NCBI GenBank assembly: GCA_950295325.1
Contig: OX485806.1
Span: forward strand, 32,922,001-32,986,000
Length of the DNA stretch: 64,000 nt
Reading direction: 5' to 3'
From: Polytrichum commune
Lineage: Eukaryota > Streptophyta > Polytrichopsida > Polytrichales > Polytrichaceae
The translations under genes were made by a program, and so were the position numbers. The first letter of the stretch is position 1. The number at the start of each line of letters is the position of its first letter. Under the pieces are notes generated by a model. That model made no database searches. It had not been told where the DNA came from and was given only the letters and a program-made list of their open reading frames with translations. This document shows, piece by piece, positions 23,668 through 36,083 of the stretch.

Positions 23668-23960
23668 GTGGGCCCTGCCCCTCCCACGCCTCCTTCACTG
23701 CCCGGTCTTCTTGCCCGCGCATGCATGGGAACTCTTCCGCATTGGGAACCAACGTGACAATACCCGATCAAAATTACAAATATTCAAGTTGACATCACTT
23801 TCATTATTCCCAAGTTAGTTGATGGAGTTCCTTCACATACCAAAGGAGCATAATGGCTTAAGTGACCGGGTATTGTCACATTGGTTCCCAACAAGGAGGA
23901 GTTCCCACGCAGGAGGAAGACCAGGCAATGAAGGAGGCGTGGGAGGGGGCGGGGCCCAGC
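23668..23960. mobile_element. GC-rich fold-back with ~100-bp arms
   Basis: The left arm 23668-23769 (GGGCCCTGCCCCTCCCACGC, CGGTCTTCTTGCC, TTGGGAACCAACGTGACAAT, ACCCG) is inverted at 23864-23960 (CGGGTATTGTCACATTGGTT, GGAAGACCAGG, GGCGTGGGAGGGGGCGGGGC). The spacer is about 95 bp. The arms are far more GC-rich than the flanks. There is no coding frame. Confidence 0.8.
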
Positions 23961-24296
23961 TGAATGAAGATGTGATCTAGCCTGGGTCCTCAAAGAGGTG
24001 TGTGTCTAGCCTTGGCCCCACATGACCAATTGTAATCTACCACGTGTCAAGGATTTTATTTATAATTGAAGACTCACTCACGATACTAGGACACCAGGAC
24101 CGTAAAGATCCAGATATTACAGTACTTTTAGTTCAAATTTAGAAGCTTCCATCTTTCTAGTCTATCCAGTCCCTACAATATCTCCCTTGAAAATCAACAC
24201 CTTAATATAGGAAGGGAAGGGGGGGGGAGTTCTGCTCTAACATGGTGATGACACGTGTCCACATGACAAATACATATTCCACGAACTTATTATCTA

Positions 24297-24345
24297 GGGT
24301 AGAGGCACCTATAACCGATCATGTCAGAGATTCCGTGCCAAATTT
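24297..24345 (+). mobile_element. Lone end of the AGTAGAGGCACC MITE family
   Basis: GGGTAGAGGCACCTATAACC, then GATCATGTCAGAGATTC, matches the left end of the 60.00-kb MITE. I could not find a matching right terminus nearby. Confidence 0.5.
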
Positions 24346-25674
24346 CGAGGGGCTTTCCAAGGCTTTCGAAAGATGCCAAGAATCTTGAAAATTTTCGTCT
24401 CGGTGGTGCCCGGACCGCAATTTCTCAACGTTTTTGTTTTTGGGACCATACATTTGGTTTGCTTTTGGGGATGGGGAGGGGGGGGGGGGGATGGATTTGT
24501 GGCATGGGAGAATGACTCTAAATTCATGCAACTCTTTATTGAGGCATTGATAACACCCGGTGTTTTAGTTCTTGATGCATATGCATCCACAAGTAACGAA
24601 CACCATGGCTTGACAATCATAATTATTTTATTGCATGTGTTTAAGTTTGATCCAATTTGCTTATTGTTGGTTTTCATTATGGTATCAAGGGGCTTGCATC
24701 CATGGTTGTAGATGAAGCAGTCGACACTTGATGGCATCAAAGGGGAGACTCAACTATATTCGATACAATATTAGCACCTCTGTACAAAGCTAATCCTCTT
24801 GTGGCACATGGAAGTGTGCCTCACACTGCACCCCCAATATGATGAGGACGCACATGTTCAGAAGGTGGCAAAATTATGACCCATCAATAAGTAAATTTGG
24901 ATGTGTATTCAAGAATTGATTTGTCTTGGATGCGATTGTGGGTTTGTATCTCACATTGGTTCCAACACCTATTTGTTGGATTTGGTGTTAGCATAAGCAT
25001 GATAGAAGAAGCAACATCACCTACCAAGTTATTGATGCTCTCTACATATGGAAAGGGTGTCACCAAGATTACGGGAGCCACCTCAACACCAGTACTTCGT
25101 GGGTCCCGACGGTTGGTTTGCAATCCATATGTGGACAAAAAGGGCAAGGAGGGAAATGAAGATGATAGATGTGATTTGATTTTGATTTGTTTATGATTGT
25201 CTTCGTACTATTGGATAAACCATGTTCATTGGACATGTTTTTGTGTGCACTATTTCAGCATCACTTGTGGCAACCTTTATTTCAACACTTGATATTTACC
25301 CAACTCCCACCATGTAGAATTGAACTATCAATGCCAGTAGTCTAAGCTAAGTAGTTTAAAGACACTTAATTGTACTCCCATATATTATGTGTTGACAATT
25401 GTGTGTATCTATTAGTAATTGGGCCACACATTGAAAAAACATGTGTTCAAAACCACATTGAATCCATTTTTAGATCACATGGCAAATAGACTAACTATTC
25501 AAAATCGTGAAATAACAACCTCATATACCCATTCTCGTGTGAACACATACACATTCTCATTTACAATGCCACAATTATAGGATAACAATGCATGTAATAC
25601 CATTGGAAGTTCTCCTTTAATTGCTCATATGTTACTGCTCACCGCTCACATGATAGCACTCCCTGCATTTCCAT

Positions 25675-25850
25675 GCTCATGATTTATTTTTCAAAAATAA
25701 AATTGCATTCTCTCCTTAGAATATGTTTCTCTTTGCAAGGAAAACAATTTCGTGTTTTTACTCCTCGCAAACAGATGCAAACTCTCTTATTTTATTGGTT
25801 GCAAATGCCTCAACCTTACATAGTAAGTTGTCACTTCTTCCTATTCAAAT
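25675..25850 (+). repeat. Dispersed repeat, relative of 7.31-7.48 kb
   Basis: CTCCTTAGAATATGTTTCTC, then TTTGCAAGGAAAA, TCTTATTTTATTGGTT and ATGCCTCAACCTTA run in the same order as in the 7.3-kb copy. Confidence 0.5.
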
Positions 25851-25912
25851 TACTAAAATCTATAATATCACCGAGGGATTGTTAGTTATGGAGAGAGAAA
25901 ATCATTGTATAC

Positions 25913-26131
25913 AAGCATATCTCTCATTCATCCAACATAAAAAAATAAAAAATAAAAACCAGCCATACAATAGTATGCAACCCGGACACTACTTTTTTTT
26001 TTAGTGGATTCGACACTGAAATTAGGTTTGAAAACCCCAAATTAGTGTATGTGAAGTCATTGAAGTTGAATAAGCAACAAATCTATAGGGGATCAAGTTT
26101 TGTATGTTGGATGGATGGATGAGAGGTCTTC
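25913..26131. mobile_element. ~220-bp inverted-repeat element
   Basis: It begins ATCTCTCATTCATCCAACAT and ends ATGTTGGATGGATGGATGAG followed by AGGT, giving inverted termini of about 22 bp. The interior belongs to the dispersed family also seen near 21.5 and 63.1 kb. Confidence 0.6.
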
Positions 26132-26485
26132 AAATCTACTTTGTGGATGGAAAGAAAAGAAAAAGGCGTTGGGGTGCCTTGAGCACCTTTATGTGGAAAG
26201 TGAATAGAGGAGTTTGGTGAATCGCATGTTGACACATCATCCACTTAGACTTTTATGCTCAAAAGTGCACATGGGTAGGGTCGGGTGGGATGTGAGCATG
26301 GTGTGTACTTTGATAAAGAAAGAACGAGCAAGAAATAAAGCTTAAAAAAAAATTGGTGCATGCATGGGGACTTCTTTTGTGGATTTGGTTGGATGTGAAT
26401 GCTATGATCGAGAACCCGCCACATCTCTCCCCTAAGCTTAAAATTCAAACCCTAAGTCTTAGGAGGGGTTCAAAAGCCTCAACTA

Positions 26486-26757
26486 CACTAAATAGTGTAT
26501 TTAGTGTCACTTACTATTTTGAAACCACACAATGCAATAAACGTTTAGTATATATGTCTCATTCTTTATCAACAAAGGTCAAATTGGTTTTTTAAGACAT
26601 TAAAGAACATACATCCTCTATAGACCAAAAAATGAGTTGTCATAGATTTCAACCATACATCTTTATACTTGGTAAAAAAATCACATTGACAGTAGAAAGA
26701 TATGACATTGTGCAACTCCAAATAGTAAGTGACATGAAACATCATGTTTAGGGTAAG
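26486..26757. mobile_element. MITE with hairpin terminus (CACTAAATA family), most complete copy
   Basis: The left TIR CACTAAATAGTGTATTTAGT, then GTCACTTACTATTTTGAAAC, then CACACAATG is matched by the inverted right end (CATTGTGCAACTCCAAATAG, then TAAGTGACATGAAACATCAT, then GTTTAGGG) over about 48 bp. The first 21 bases are themselves a palindrome, so each terminus can form its own small hairpin. Length is about 270 bp and non-coding. Confidence 0.8.
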
Positions 26758-27332
26758 AAGATGTGTTATGGAAAAGCACTTTCCAAAGGGTCTTGAGGAT
26801 CATCACAAAAGCTCGAAAGGGAGTGAGAGCTAGGAAACCATCAAAGGGTCCCATCCATATAGTTGAAATCTATGACAACTCATTTTTTGGTCTGCTTATG
26901 ATGAATATACAAGTACAAATTGAAAAGACAAAGAACTTCTCTGTCTGTCTGCTCATGCAGTGGATGAGTGGTGGCAGGAACGGAGGAGATCAGGGGAGGA
27001 GGGTTACATCGGTCAAATCCGACGGTCGAGAAAGCATAGGCAACATGGCCTCACCAGAAGCCAGAAGTTGCTTTCATCGCCCATATAATTTGTGTTTTTT
27101 TTTTTAAAAAAAATTTAACGAGAAGCATCACAATTATTAGTTAGAAATACATATTATATAAATTGGTGGAAAGCCGCAAAGATAGAATAATCTTCAAAAT
27201 AATGAGATTGTTTTGATCGAGACCATGTTCTTGAGATGTGACCAATTCACAAGTAGAAGGGCCAATCATTCATGAAGTTTTGGGATAGAGTAGTTGTGGG
27301 TGATACACAAAGGATGTTGTAGGCACTTTCAA

Positions 27333-27610
27333 TGACTACACTAAAATGGTCCTATTAGTGTGGGCCACAAGAACATTTTAGAACCCAACATTAACTCAAA
27401 CCCATGCCAAATTTACATTTTAAACTTAGTGTGTGCCGCACTAATTCATGCTTTAAAAATAAGTCAATGTGAATGACTCTTATAATTTTATGTTTTTTTC
27501 TTACCATTTTCTTTCAAATAAGGTGTTGGTTAGAAGTCTCTATGAAGACTAGGGAAGACCCGGGGTCTTGGGCCCACATTATCTTCATCATGATTAACAT
27601 CCAAAATGTC
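27333..27610. repeat. Dispersed repeat, copy 2 (related to 15.89-16.24 kb)
   Basis: It starts CTACACTAAAATGGTCCTAT, then TAGTGTGGGCC, the inverse of the right end of the 16.2-kb copy. It later carries GGTTAGAAGTCT and GGAAGACCCGGGGTCTTGGG in the same order as that copy. Confidence 0.5.
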
Positions 27611-27814
27611 CAACAGATTCATTTTTCACCTCATTAATTTAGGGTTTATTATACTTAATTCATTTTTGGGCTAAGAAATACGGATTTTTTAAAGCTGAAA
27701 AAATATATTACTTGATATTGAGAGTCTTATTTTGGTATGGTTGTGCAATTTTAGGGTGAAGCCAACACCCAAGTCCCCTAGCTGTTGTACTTTACTTCCT
27801 TTAATCAAGTGGTG

Positions 27815-28405
27815 AAAATAAGAACAAGCGGTTGGTCACAAAAGAAAGCTCTCCCCTATTACGACCATGTACATGTGGTTAATTATGGTCGGCTATCTGA
27901 CCAAGGCCAACATTTGGCTCATTTTAGTGATCACTTTAGATTACACACACTCAACTAATGATCGGACTCCACTTGAAGAGTGAGCTACTGACACTATAGA
28001 AGCAAAATTCAAAACATATATGTGGCTGATTCCGGTTGGCTACCAGACTTTGGCCCCATTTCATAAACCACCCTTAGCTCTCTTCCCTCAGGGCAGTGCC
28101 CAAAAAAACAAGCCGCTAATCGCCAATAATGCGCTGCCCTATTATTATCTTGCACATGTGGCTCAGACGTGGCTAGTTCTAGTTGGTGCTCCAACCCAAG
28201 GCCAAACTTTGGCTCGGTTTAGAGAGCACTTGAAATCAACAACCACTTGCAACCGGACTGCACTTGAGACGAACGAGTTGCTAACACTAACACTTATGTA
28301 TCACATCACATACGTGGTTGGTTCTGATTGGCTGCCAAACTTTGGCCCATTTCCGTGACCACCACTGGGCCTCTTCCCACAGGGCAAAGCCAACAAAAAC
28401 AAAGT
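27815..28405 (+). repeat. Satellite-like array with higher-order dimer structure
   Basis: Four monomers of about 146 bp begin near 27869, 28017, 28155 and 28308 at an ACATGTGG(T/C)T-type start, followed by a GGT(C/T)GGCTA / TGGCC..TTGGC(T/C)C segment. Monomers 1 and 3 resemble each other more than their neighbours, as do 2 and 4. The array is therefore two copies of a dimer of about 290 bp. A partial unit precedes it from about 27815. It abuts the transposon end at 28407. Confidence 0.65.
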
Positions 28406-28406
28406 A

Positions 28407-28641
28407 CATTAAGGGCCACTTCACACACGAGCCAAGAGCCGTGACCATGAAATTGTGAGAGCCCAGAAGAAAGTGTCCAAAGGCCGTCCCAAGACACCTC
28501 CAAACTCATGTAGTGTGGCCACGGACCCTCGAGTGTAGTGTGAAGTCACATGTGACCGGGGCCCCCAACCAAATGCTATTTGAATGAATTTTTATTCATG
28601 CGGGTCCTCACACATGACAAAATAGAATAAACCAATAGTTG
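28407..28641 (+). mobile_element. hAT-like TIR element, partial copy A
   Basis: From GGGCCACTTCACACACGAGC, then CAAGAGCCGTGACCATG, it matches 58.19-58.42 kb closely and 34.94-35.17 kb in inverse. It is homologous for about 235 bp and then diverges, so only one end of the 509-bp element is present. Confidence 0.75.
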
Positions 28642-29524
28642 TGAGGAAATTTGTGCACCATTTCTTGAGAGACGGAGTAGAGAGGAAATGACGAGGAGTG
28701 CAAGTTCTTTCGTAATTTTGTATTCCCTGTAAATAATTGGTTACATTCTTCTCGAAGAGGAAAGTAAGTCAAATCCCCTACTTGTACTATTGTATAGAGT
28801 CTCTGTAATTTGAGCATCAAAATATCCTATACTGCATGCAGAAGCACACAAAACGGTTAGTTCAAAGGCACCCAAAAGTGATCCCACGTGATGCGAAACA
28901 TGACCTGCCCATCCAACCAATCACTGCATCTGGCCTATCATTGCATCCTTTTCTGGCCACCGCATTTACAATTAGTCATTGTGGGTGCACACGAGAATCA
29001 TCCTACTCCTAGTCTAGTGTACCAGTAGAGTGGTCATTCACCGTTTCCCATTTCTCTACTTTAAATGGGGTTCTTTTCTTCTTCTTCTTATGACTAGCTC
29101 ACTTCTCCCAGGATACGAAACATGCGATTAGTACAAAAATATTATTTGGGGTGAATGCGTCCTATATGACAAGGCAACTTGCATAACATTACTCATCACT
29201 AGGGTGTTCCACCCCTACTGCCCAGAATTATAGTTGACTAACCCCCCCCCCACCCATATATATATCCACCCTTGCAAAACAAATAGTTTTCCGCTTGAGT
29301 ACTTTTCACTTCACAAGAATGAACCGGCATCTAGGGGAGGCCGACTCCCAATGCAACCCATTAACGTTATTTTTTTTGTTTTCTTACATGTAAATGGCCG
29401 GTTGCGTGGGGCCTAGCACCGGCCTAGCGGGTCGGCACTTGTTTGGCCCCCAAGTCACGAATCTTACTTGCTCGATTCATGGCCTTACCCTAGGCCACCC
29501 CTTTTAAGAAAAGGGAGTGGCAAT

Positions 29525-29956
29525 ACTAAGGTAGAAATACCATAACCCGTTAACCACCCTCTAGCCGTGCACTAGACCAGTGCCATAATGGTGAAGTGCC
29601 ATTTCTAGAACGGATCATGGCTCGGCAACAACTTCAATGCGTGTACATTTAGTGCAGCCAATGGGAGTCAAGTGTTAATGTACTCATGAGGTAACCGATT
29701 TAGGCGATGTTCTGTATGGAAATGCGGAGTACCGTGTTCGGTGTAGGGAGAATCTAGTGAACGAGTAGGGGTTTGGACAACTTTCCACTTTGAAAAATTG
29801 TAGCATTTTTTTGTATAGGGCAGGAAAATATGAAACAACTTGCATTCTTCATGAATCCTTCTTGTCTATCTTGGAAAATTATCTCATGATTGTCAGACTA
29901 GATCTTCAATGCGAATCATCTTGTTTTCACAGGTTATGGTATTTCTACCTTACTAG
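29525..29956. mobile_element. Element bounded by 23-bp inverted repeats
   Basis: ACTAAGGTAGAAATACCATA followed by ACC at 29525-29547 is inverted at 29932-29956 (GGTTATGGTATTTCTACCTT followed by ACTAG) with one mismatch in 23. The 430-bp region between has no coding frame. The class is unknown. Confidence 0.55.
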
Positions 29957-30314
29957 CCTTTGTAATGTGAGGTGGGAGAAAGCCCTCAATAAGCTTATTA
30001 GAAGTTGCTCATTCGCAAAAGAAAATTACTAGGCTTCTTGCAGTTGGTTTAGGGTTTACCCGGAAAAAAAATAGGCCTTTTTTAGTTTTTAAAAACTCAT
30101 AAGATTACTCTGCCCTGCGATTAAGTCATGTGGGCCATGGGATTATAACCATGGGATTATAAAAAGAAATTATAATTTGAGAAATGTTACAATTTTTTTA
30201 GATTGAAGGAAAAAAATTCCATGCATATTAGGATTCTTTTGTATAGAAAACCATTTTTTTGAATTAGTTAACAAAAAGTAATAGAAAGAGGACTTGAATT
30301 TATTATGAGTATAA

Positions 30315-30350
30315 TACACACGCGCACACACACACACACACACACACACA
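30315..30350 (+). repeat. (CA)n microsatellite
   Basis: About 16-18 CA dinucleotides, with one CG variant near the start. Confidence 0.95.
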
Positions 30351-31209
30351 AAAAACTTTAAATTTGTAAAAAACCCGGTTTTACTCTTTGTACTTGTAAA
30401 GCAAATTTTGAGGGGTTATTGGAGAACATAGTAATGGTCTTTTAGGAGTGAAGAGAGAAAATCTCATATACATTGTAGGAAGCACTACTCTTCTCCACTA
30501 TATAATACACACATTACTCTTAGTCATCCTCTTTAATTTCTCTTCCTTCTACATTGATTTTCAATCATGGATAATCAAAGAGAGAACATTCTAGTTTCTC
30601 TTGGGATCTTTATGGCTCTGAAGCATATTTTTGTTTCAGTTCTGGCCGTTCAGAAAACCGTCATCTATCAACATAATGTTGCAATTATGATGATGACATT
30701 TCTTTTATTTGGGAGCAAAGAGAAGGTGGTGTAGAAATTCGATTGGCCAAGTGGATATGTGTCACAATATCTTATTGGATCCTATAGTACAAGAAGGTCT
30801 AAAGACCGTCTACATGTCAATAGGCCTACTCAGTGATTTTGTCCGAAGGTATGAGGTTGCCCAAGAAACTTGACCTCCAAAGAACTCCCCTTTAAAAAAA
30901 TGTCGCCACATTGGCAGCCATGTCATTTTTTCATCCATGTACAAAGTTCTCCACCACAGGAATCTTGGCCGTAGTGTAAACCAGCACCGGACAAGAGTGT
31001 CATTCTCGGCCAATCAAATTTCAGAATTCCCCTAGGAATCATGACCGGTGGATTAAGATAGGAAGATAAATGTGTTGTCAAGAGAAGAAGTCCCCACAAC
31101 CTCTTCAATTTGAATTGCTTGCTTAAATCCAAGGTCAATAGTTGTGGTGCAATCCCAACTAACTAAGTCCATTTGGTTAGCACCGTCATTGTTTAGGAGG
31201 CTCCTTGTG

Positions 31210-31690
31210 TGGTATACCACTACACTGAATATGATACTTAGTGTTTGATTATATTTAATGTTGTTGTCATCCTACCCTACTTAACATTAATTTTCAATTC
31301 CTTGACAATTAGTGTTAGACATAAATGTGCCACTACCTTCCCTACTGCCACCTCCCTTCATATTTCACTAGACTTGCGATTTTAGGGATGGCGCCCCACC
31401 TTCCTACTAGTTGATCTCTCGTTTGCCGAAGTCAACGGCATTTTTTCTTCTTTTCATATCCTTATTGACACTAAATTCAAACATGTAACTTCCACATATT
31501 ACCATAGTTGATATTTAGTGTGTAAGTTTACATTTAATGTTACTTACTTTCATAGGGTTATTGACATTTAGTGTATGCGTTCATATTTAGTGTATCAAAC
31601 AATAACTATCCTTTTTAGTGTAGCACGTATAACATTGTTATGGCAGACATATTAATACAAAGCCTCTCTTGTTCTCCCGCAACCATTGGT
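31210..31690 (+). repeat. Dispersed repeat, copy 1 (second copy at 54.07-54.41 kb)
   Basis: Long collinear similarity to the 54.1-kb region includes GTGTTAGACATAAATGTG, CTTCCCTACTGCCACCTCCC, CATAGGGTTATTGACATT and AGTGTATGCGTTCATATT. This copy holds about 100 bp extra in the middle. TATTAATACAAAGCCT near 31.65 kb also recurs at 58.70 kb. Confidence 0.75.
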
Positions 31691-32618
31691 TTTTGATGTA
31701 ATATACCACACTCTATATTGTATTTAGTTGTCATGTTGTATTTTCTATCATTGTGGTACAACTTTTCCAATGACACTTTCTTATGAACAAGTTCACGATA
31801 ATTGTCATCCCAACTTATTTTGGGTTCACCCACTTTTTTGTATATATTCTACATCCTAACATTTTATAATGACATATTGTCACGAGTGATTGAAACTTGG
31901 ATGGAAAATCATTTAGTAAGCGACAGTAATTTGCAACATTGTGAACCTACAATTTCTATATTTATTGTACAAGGAACGACAAATCATGTATGGTTTACAT
32001 TTAGTGTGGGTGACAATACACGGACGGCTTTCAAGTCGTATCGGAGCAAGACAAGTAGAATTGGTGACACTAAGTACAATAATTAGTGTAGATATTTTAT
32101 GTTGTTTGAGTTGGTAATAAGATTCTCACTAAAACTCCAACCGCTTACCCACACTAATTACGACGGACCGGTGCCGTTCTCGCCCAAGCCTTTCCAACTA
32201 TGCTCCCAAAGTTGTTCTTCCACGAAGAGTGAATCCAAAAAGCTCTTTGTGAATTAAAAAGCCTAAAGGTAATATGCTCCTTCCAACACGAGAATATTCT
32301 AAGCTAGAACACAGGCCCCCTTGTAAAGTGTAACATTTACTCTGACTTATGACCTCCAAAAAGTTTGTCCAAAGGTATATCCTTGCAAGCATGTTCCGCT
32401 TTAAAATTGATTGCCCAAAAGGTTGGGTGGTCGACCATATTCCACGTAACATTATGTATGTATAGAGTTGTAGAGTCTCTTATGAACTACACTAATTATC
32501 CCAATTGGTGTGTGTGGTGATACTAATTCCCGAAACACGTACTCCTCAATGGGACCTCAAATGTACACATGCACATGTGCAAGATAAGTAACAAGTAAAC
32601 ATTCCTATACATAAACAT

Positions 32619-32642
32619 ATGTATGTATGTATGTATGTATGT
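32619..32642 (+). repeat. (ATGT)n microsatellite
   Basis: Six ATGT units in perfect tandem. Confidence 0.9.
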
Positions 32643-33798
32643 GTGCAGAAAATCAATCCCCATCCTCACATTCACATTGCACACACCATACCATATCGGC
32701 TCACTGGAATCCCGCATGAAATGCATACATCAAATAGCCATAAAATACCTCACATAAAGGTCCTAAATAAACAAAAGCTCTACTTTTTTGATATCATTAG
32801 TGATGCTTACACGCCACATCTTTGATGGTATAGCAGTTGTCTTGAACATATTCTCAACACTTATCATTGAATTGTATAGATTTAACACAAAATATATATT
32901 TGATATTTTTCATCATGTTTTATTACAGTAATTTAGAAGTTTTCAATGAGGATACACACATCTCCCATAAAATCCATATGTATTGGAAGTGTATCAATGG
33001 ATCTATCCATAGAACTGAAGCAACCTAAAACCCCAGATTTTGGGAACATGTCCAGATTTCTTTATTGCAAGGCATGGGTTTCCAACAATTTTTGCTAAGC
33101 ACCCAAGAACATAATTTGCCCAAACTCCATACCAAAATAATTTAGCAAAGATGTCTACACTCAACTTGGACAAATTGAAGGAAGTAAGGAAATACCCAAA
33201 TTGCCAAGGCCCCACAAATTTTATGCTTAAGCATGCAATTTATTTATATTAATTTGCTTACGGTCCCTTAAGACTATGTCCCAAGATCCACTTAGAGGTG
33301 AAAGTTTCAACTTCTGCAAGGGGGAGGGGGGGGGGGGGTGAGCTCTTAATTGGAATTCAAAATGACATGTGTGGTTGACTATGAAATAAAACCCATTATA
33401 TACAAGAAACTCGTGGAGGAAATAGGAAGTATTCATACTAATGATATGCTAGATAATAGTCTCATGTATTTATATCAAGGTTTTCAATGTACTATGATAA
33501 ATGCTTGCACTGCATACAAAAAATATAGATTATGAAACAAGTAGGCCTTTGTTTACATATAAAATCCACTATTACTTTCCAATGAGAAAACTATTCTTTT
33601 CATTCATAAGATGTAACTACACTAAATATACCAATTAGTGAGGGTGGTACTAATTCAAGTCACACGCACAATCTAGCCAAATCTCAAAGTTACTAAGGGT
33701 TGTAGTTGCTACTAAGTGACACCAAATTCGTGGCTACGGTAACTTCTATGCTCATTTACCATAGATTTCAAGAAAATTATTGTGTGTCACATGCTCAT

Positions 33799-33960
33799 CA
33801 GTGAATAGTGTCAGGTGCCAATACTTTTAACGATTTAGTGCCAAGTGCCAGTACTTTAGTGAATAGTGCCAAGTGCCGATAGTTTCATGCCAAATGCCAA
33901 TAGTTTCACGCCAAGTGCCAGTACTTTAAGTGAATAGTACCAAGTGTTGAGATGAAAAAT
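33799..33960 (+). repeat. Short-unit tandem repeat (GTGCCAAGTGCCA)
   Basis: Five to six degenerate units of about 25-30 bp, each with GTGCCA(A/G)(G/T)TGCC followed by A(G/T)TACTTT or ATAGTTTCA and often GTGAATAGT. Confidence 0.8.
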
Positions 33961-34666
33961 GCTTCCTAGATCCTTTGGTGGCACTAATTCATAGTGTAAA
34001 GGAATTTAGTATCACCTTCACTAATTTCCCACCCTCACTAATTGGTGTATTTAGTGTGGTAATGATCTGACTCTAGAACATATGTCATTGAAGCTAAAGC
34101 AAGAATAACATCTAGATGTATAATCATACGATCACTTTGGTCATAAGTCCACTTCGACCCATTTGACTTTTAAAGCCAACAACCCTCTGTCCCCACGTGC
34201 AAAGGTTGGTCACTATGTCAATAGGTTCTCTATATTCTTCCCACATGTTACCAACTTTTTGGCGCAATTTTTAAACCCTTTCCATAGAAACTCTTGGCAA
34301 TGAAAGACTTTGTAGATCTAGATGGTCTTCTAGGGCAATGGTACAATACCGATAGCAAAACTAAAGGGAGCATAAGAGCCTCTAGTTTGGGAAAACTCAG
34401 AATACAAAAGTAGACGCTAACAAGAATGGATTGGGTAGTAATTGGGGACGATAACAATATAAACTTTGTTATATACCATATTATGTTTTCATGAGATCAA
34501 AATATGAATGGCTAATATAAAATAACATAGAGTGATGGGAAGGTGCATCATATGTACTTCAAGTGATAGATTTGCCCAAAACATGTTGTGAAACATGAAC
34601 ACTTCATGCGGCAATGAGTACAACCATTGGTTGTCTTTCGTGATCAAACTTTTGAAATGGTAGATA

Positions 34667-35172
34667 AGGGCCACTTCACACATGAGACTGAGAGCCCGTG
34701 ACCATTACACTTCAAGCATTCTCATTGGTGGAAAAGACGGAGCCGGTCCAAGTTCACCTCACACCACGCTTGAGGGACCAACGGAGTATGTGAATGCAAG
34801 ATGGATGTAAAGTCTACATGGATTCCTACATGGCATCGAATGGATCATGTTTCATGGTCCCTTGGACTATTTCCAAAAACCACTTGTTGGAGGTAGGCCT
34901 AACACAAAACCACTATGAGACCATGGCACTCCAAATGCTCACAACCATTGGTTTATTTTATTTTATCATGTGTGAGGACTCGTATGAATAGAAGTACATT
35001 GAAATAGTATTTGATTGAGGGCCCAGTCACATATGACTGCACACTACACTTGAAGGTCCGTGACCACACTACATGATTTTGGAGGTGTGTTGGGATGGCC
35101 TTTGGACACTTTCATTTGGGCTCTCACAATCTCATGGTCACGGCTCTTGGCTCGTGCGTGAAGTGGCCCTAG
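34667..35172. mobile_element. hAT-like TIR element, complete copy B (about 506 bp)
   Basis: The left end GGGCCACTTCACACATGAG, then AGCCCGTGACCA, and the inverted right end (GGGCCACTTCACGCACGAGC, then CAAGAGCCGTGACCATG) define TIRs of about 37 bp. Both halves correspond to the copy at 58.19 kb in opposite orientation. The GGGCC terminus resembles hAT elements, but I see no clear 8-bp target duplication. Non-coding. Confidence 0.75.
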
Positions 35173-36025
35173 GAACCAAGACGTAGTGTAAAATGGCCCT
35201 TAGTAACCTTGCACCTAGAGAATAGGGCCAATGTTCAAATACGAAGACCTCAATATAGTTATCACTTCCATGTGAACTTCCTACTCATAATAAGGAAAAA
35301 CTCTAAGTGCATGGCGGGTTGCACTCCATATTCCCCATTTAGCATAGAGAGGAACGTTTGGATGGCAATTAATGCTTCTATAAAATCAACAAACATCTTG
35401 GATTTTTCAAGTTGATTACTATCATATTTTGTCACTCAACCATTAAGAACATCGCCTCTCCTTTATTTTGTTTGTGAATATGCACTAGCCATGTTTCATT
35501 GAACGATGTTAATCTGTAAAATGAGGTAGCAAGGAGAGTGTAGAGATCCTTCATGTATCAAAATATGCTACTTTAATATGATTGAGTTTGGTAATTACAC
35601 ATGTAATGTAAAATGATTTGTTGTGGAAGTAAAAAGAAGAGCCTTCTTGGTTTTGGTAGAGTAGATGTATTTGAGCTCTTTCTCCACACTAAGTATAGGC
35701 TATCATGTAAGCATGCATTCTAGAGTATTAATTAATTGAAGTAGAGGGTGCTGAAACCGTGACTTTAAGTGTTGATTATATACTATTATTATGTTCGTAT
35801 AATAATGGTTTTTTCCTTTTTAACTTAGAAAATGAAAGGGAATTCTAACACACCAAAGTGTGCTTTCTTTAGATTCCACATGCAAATGTCATAAAGGTTC
35901 AAAGTTTTATTGGTAGATCAGGGGAGCTTGATGTTAAGTTGGTGGACTTTCCCATAAACAATGTGCACATATCATTTAATGAGCGTTCTAGAGTAGGTTA
36001 CCTTTGTTTCAAAAATGCTCTAGTA

Positions 36026-36050
36026 AGTGCACTAAATATTGTATTTAGTG
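36026..36050. repeat. Isolated hairpin terminus of the CACTAAATA family
   Basis: GCACTAAATATTGTATTTAG followed by TGTCA is a near-perfect palindrome identical in design to the terminus of the 26.49-kb MITE. Confidence 0.6.
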
Positions 36051-36083
36051 TCACCGATTGTATTTGTCTTGCTCAACACTAAG

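Noticed and set aside
24897-25196. 99-codon plus-strand ORF
   Set aside because: No recognisable domain, start context or splice structure; composition is compatible with chance in this region.
30810-31138. Retrotransposon reverse-transcriptase remnant on the minus strand
   Set aside because: Some Trp/Leu-rich peptides look protein-like, but frames are broken and I see no catalytic motif such as YxDD, so I cannot support the call.
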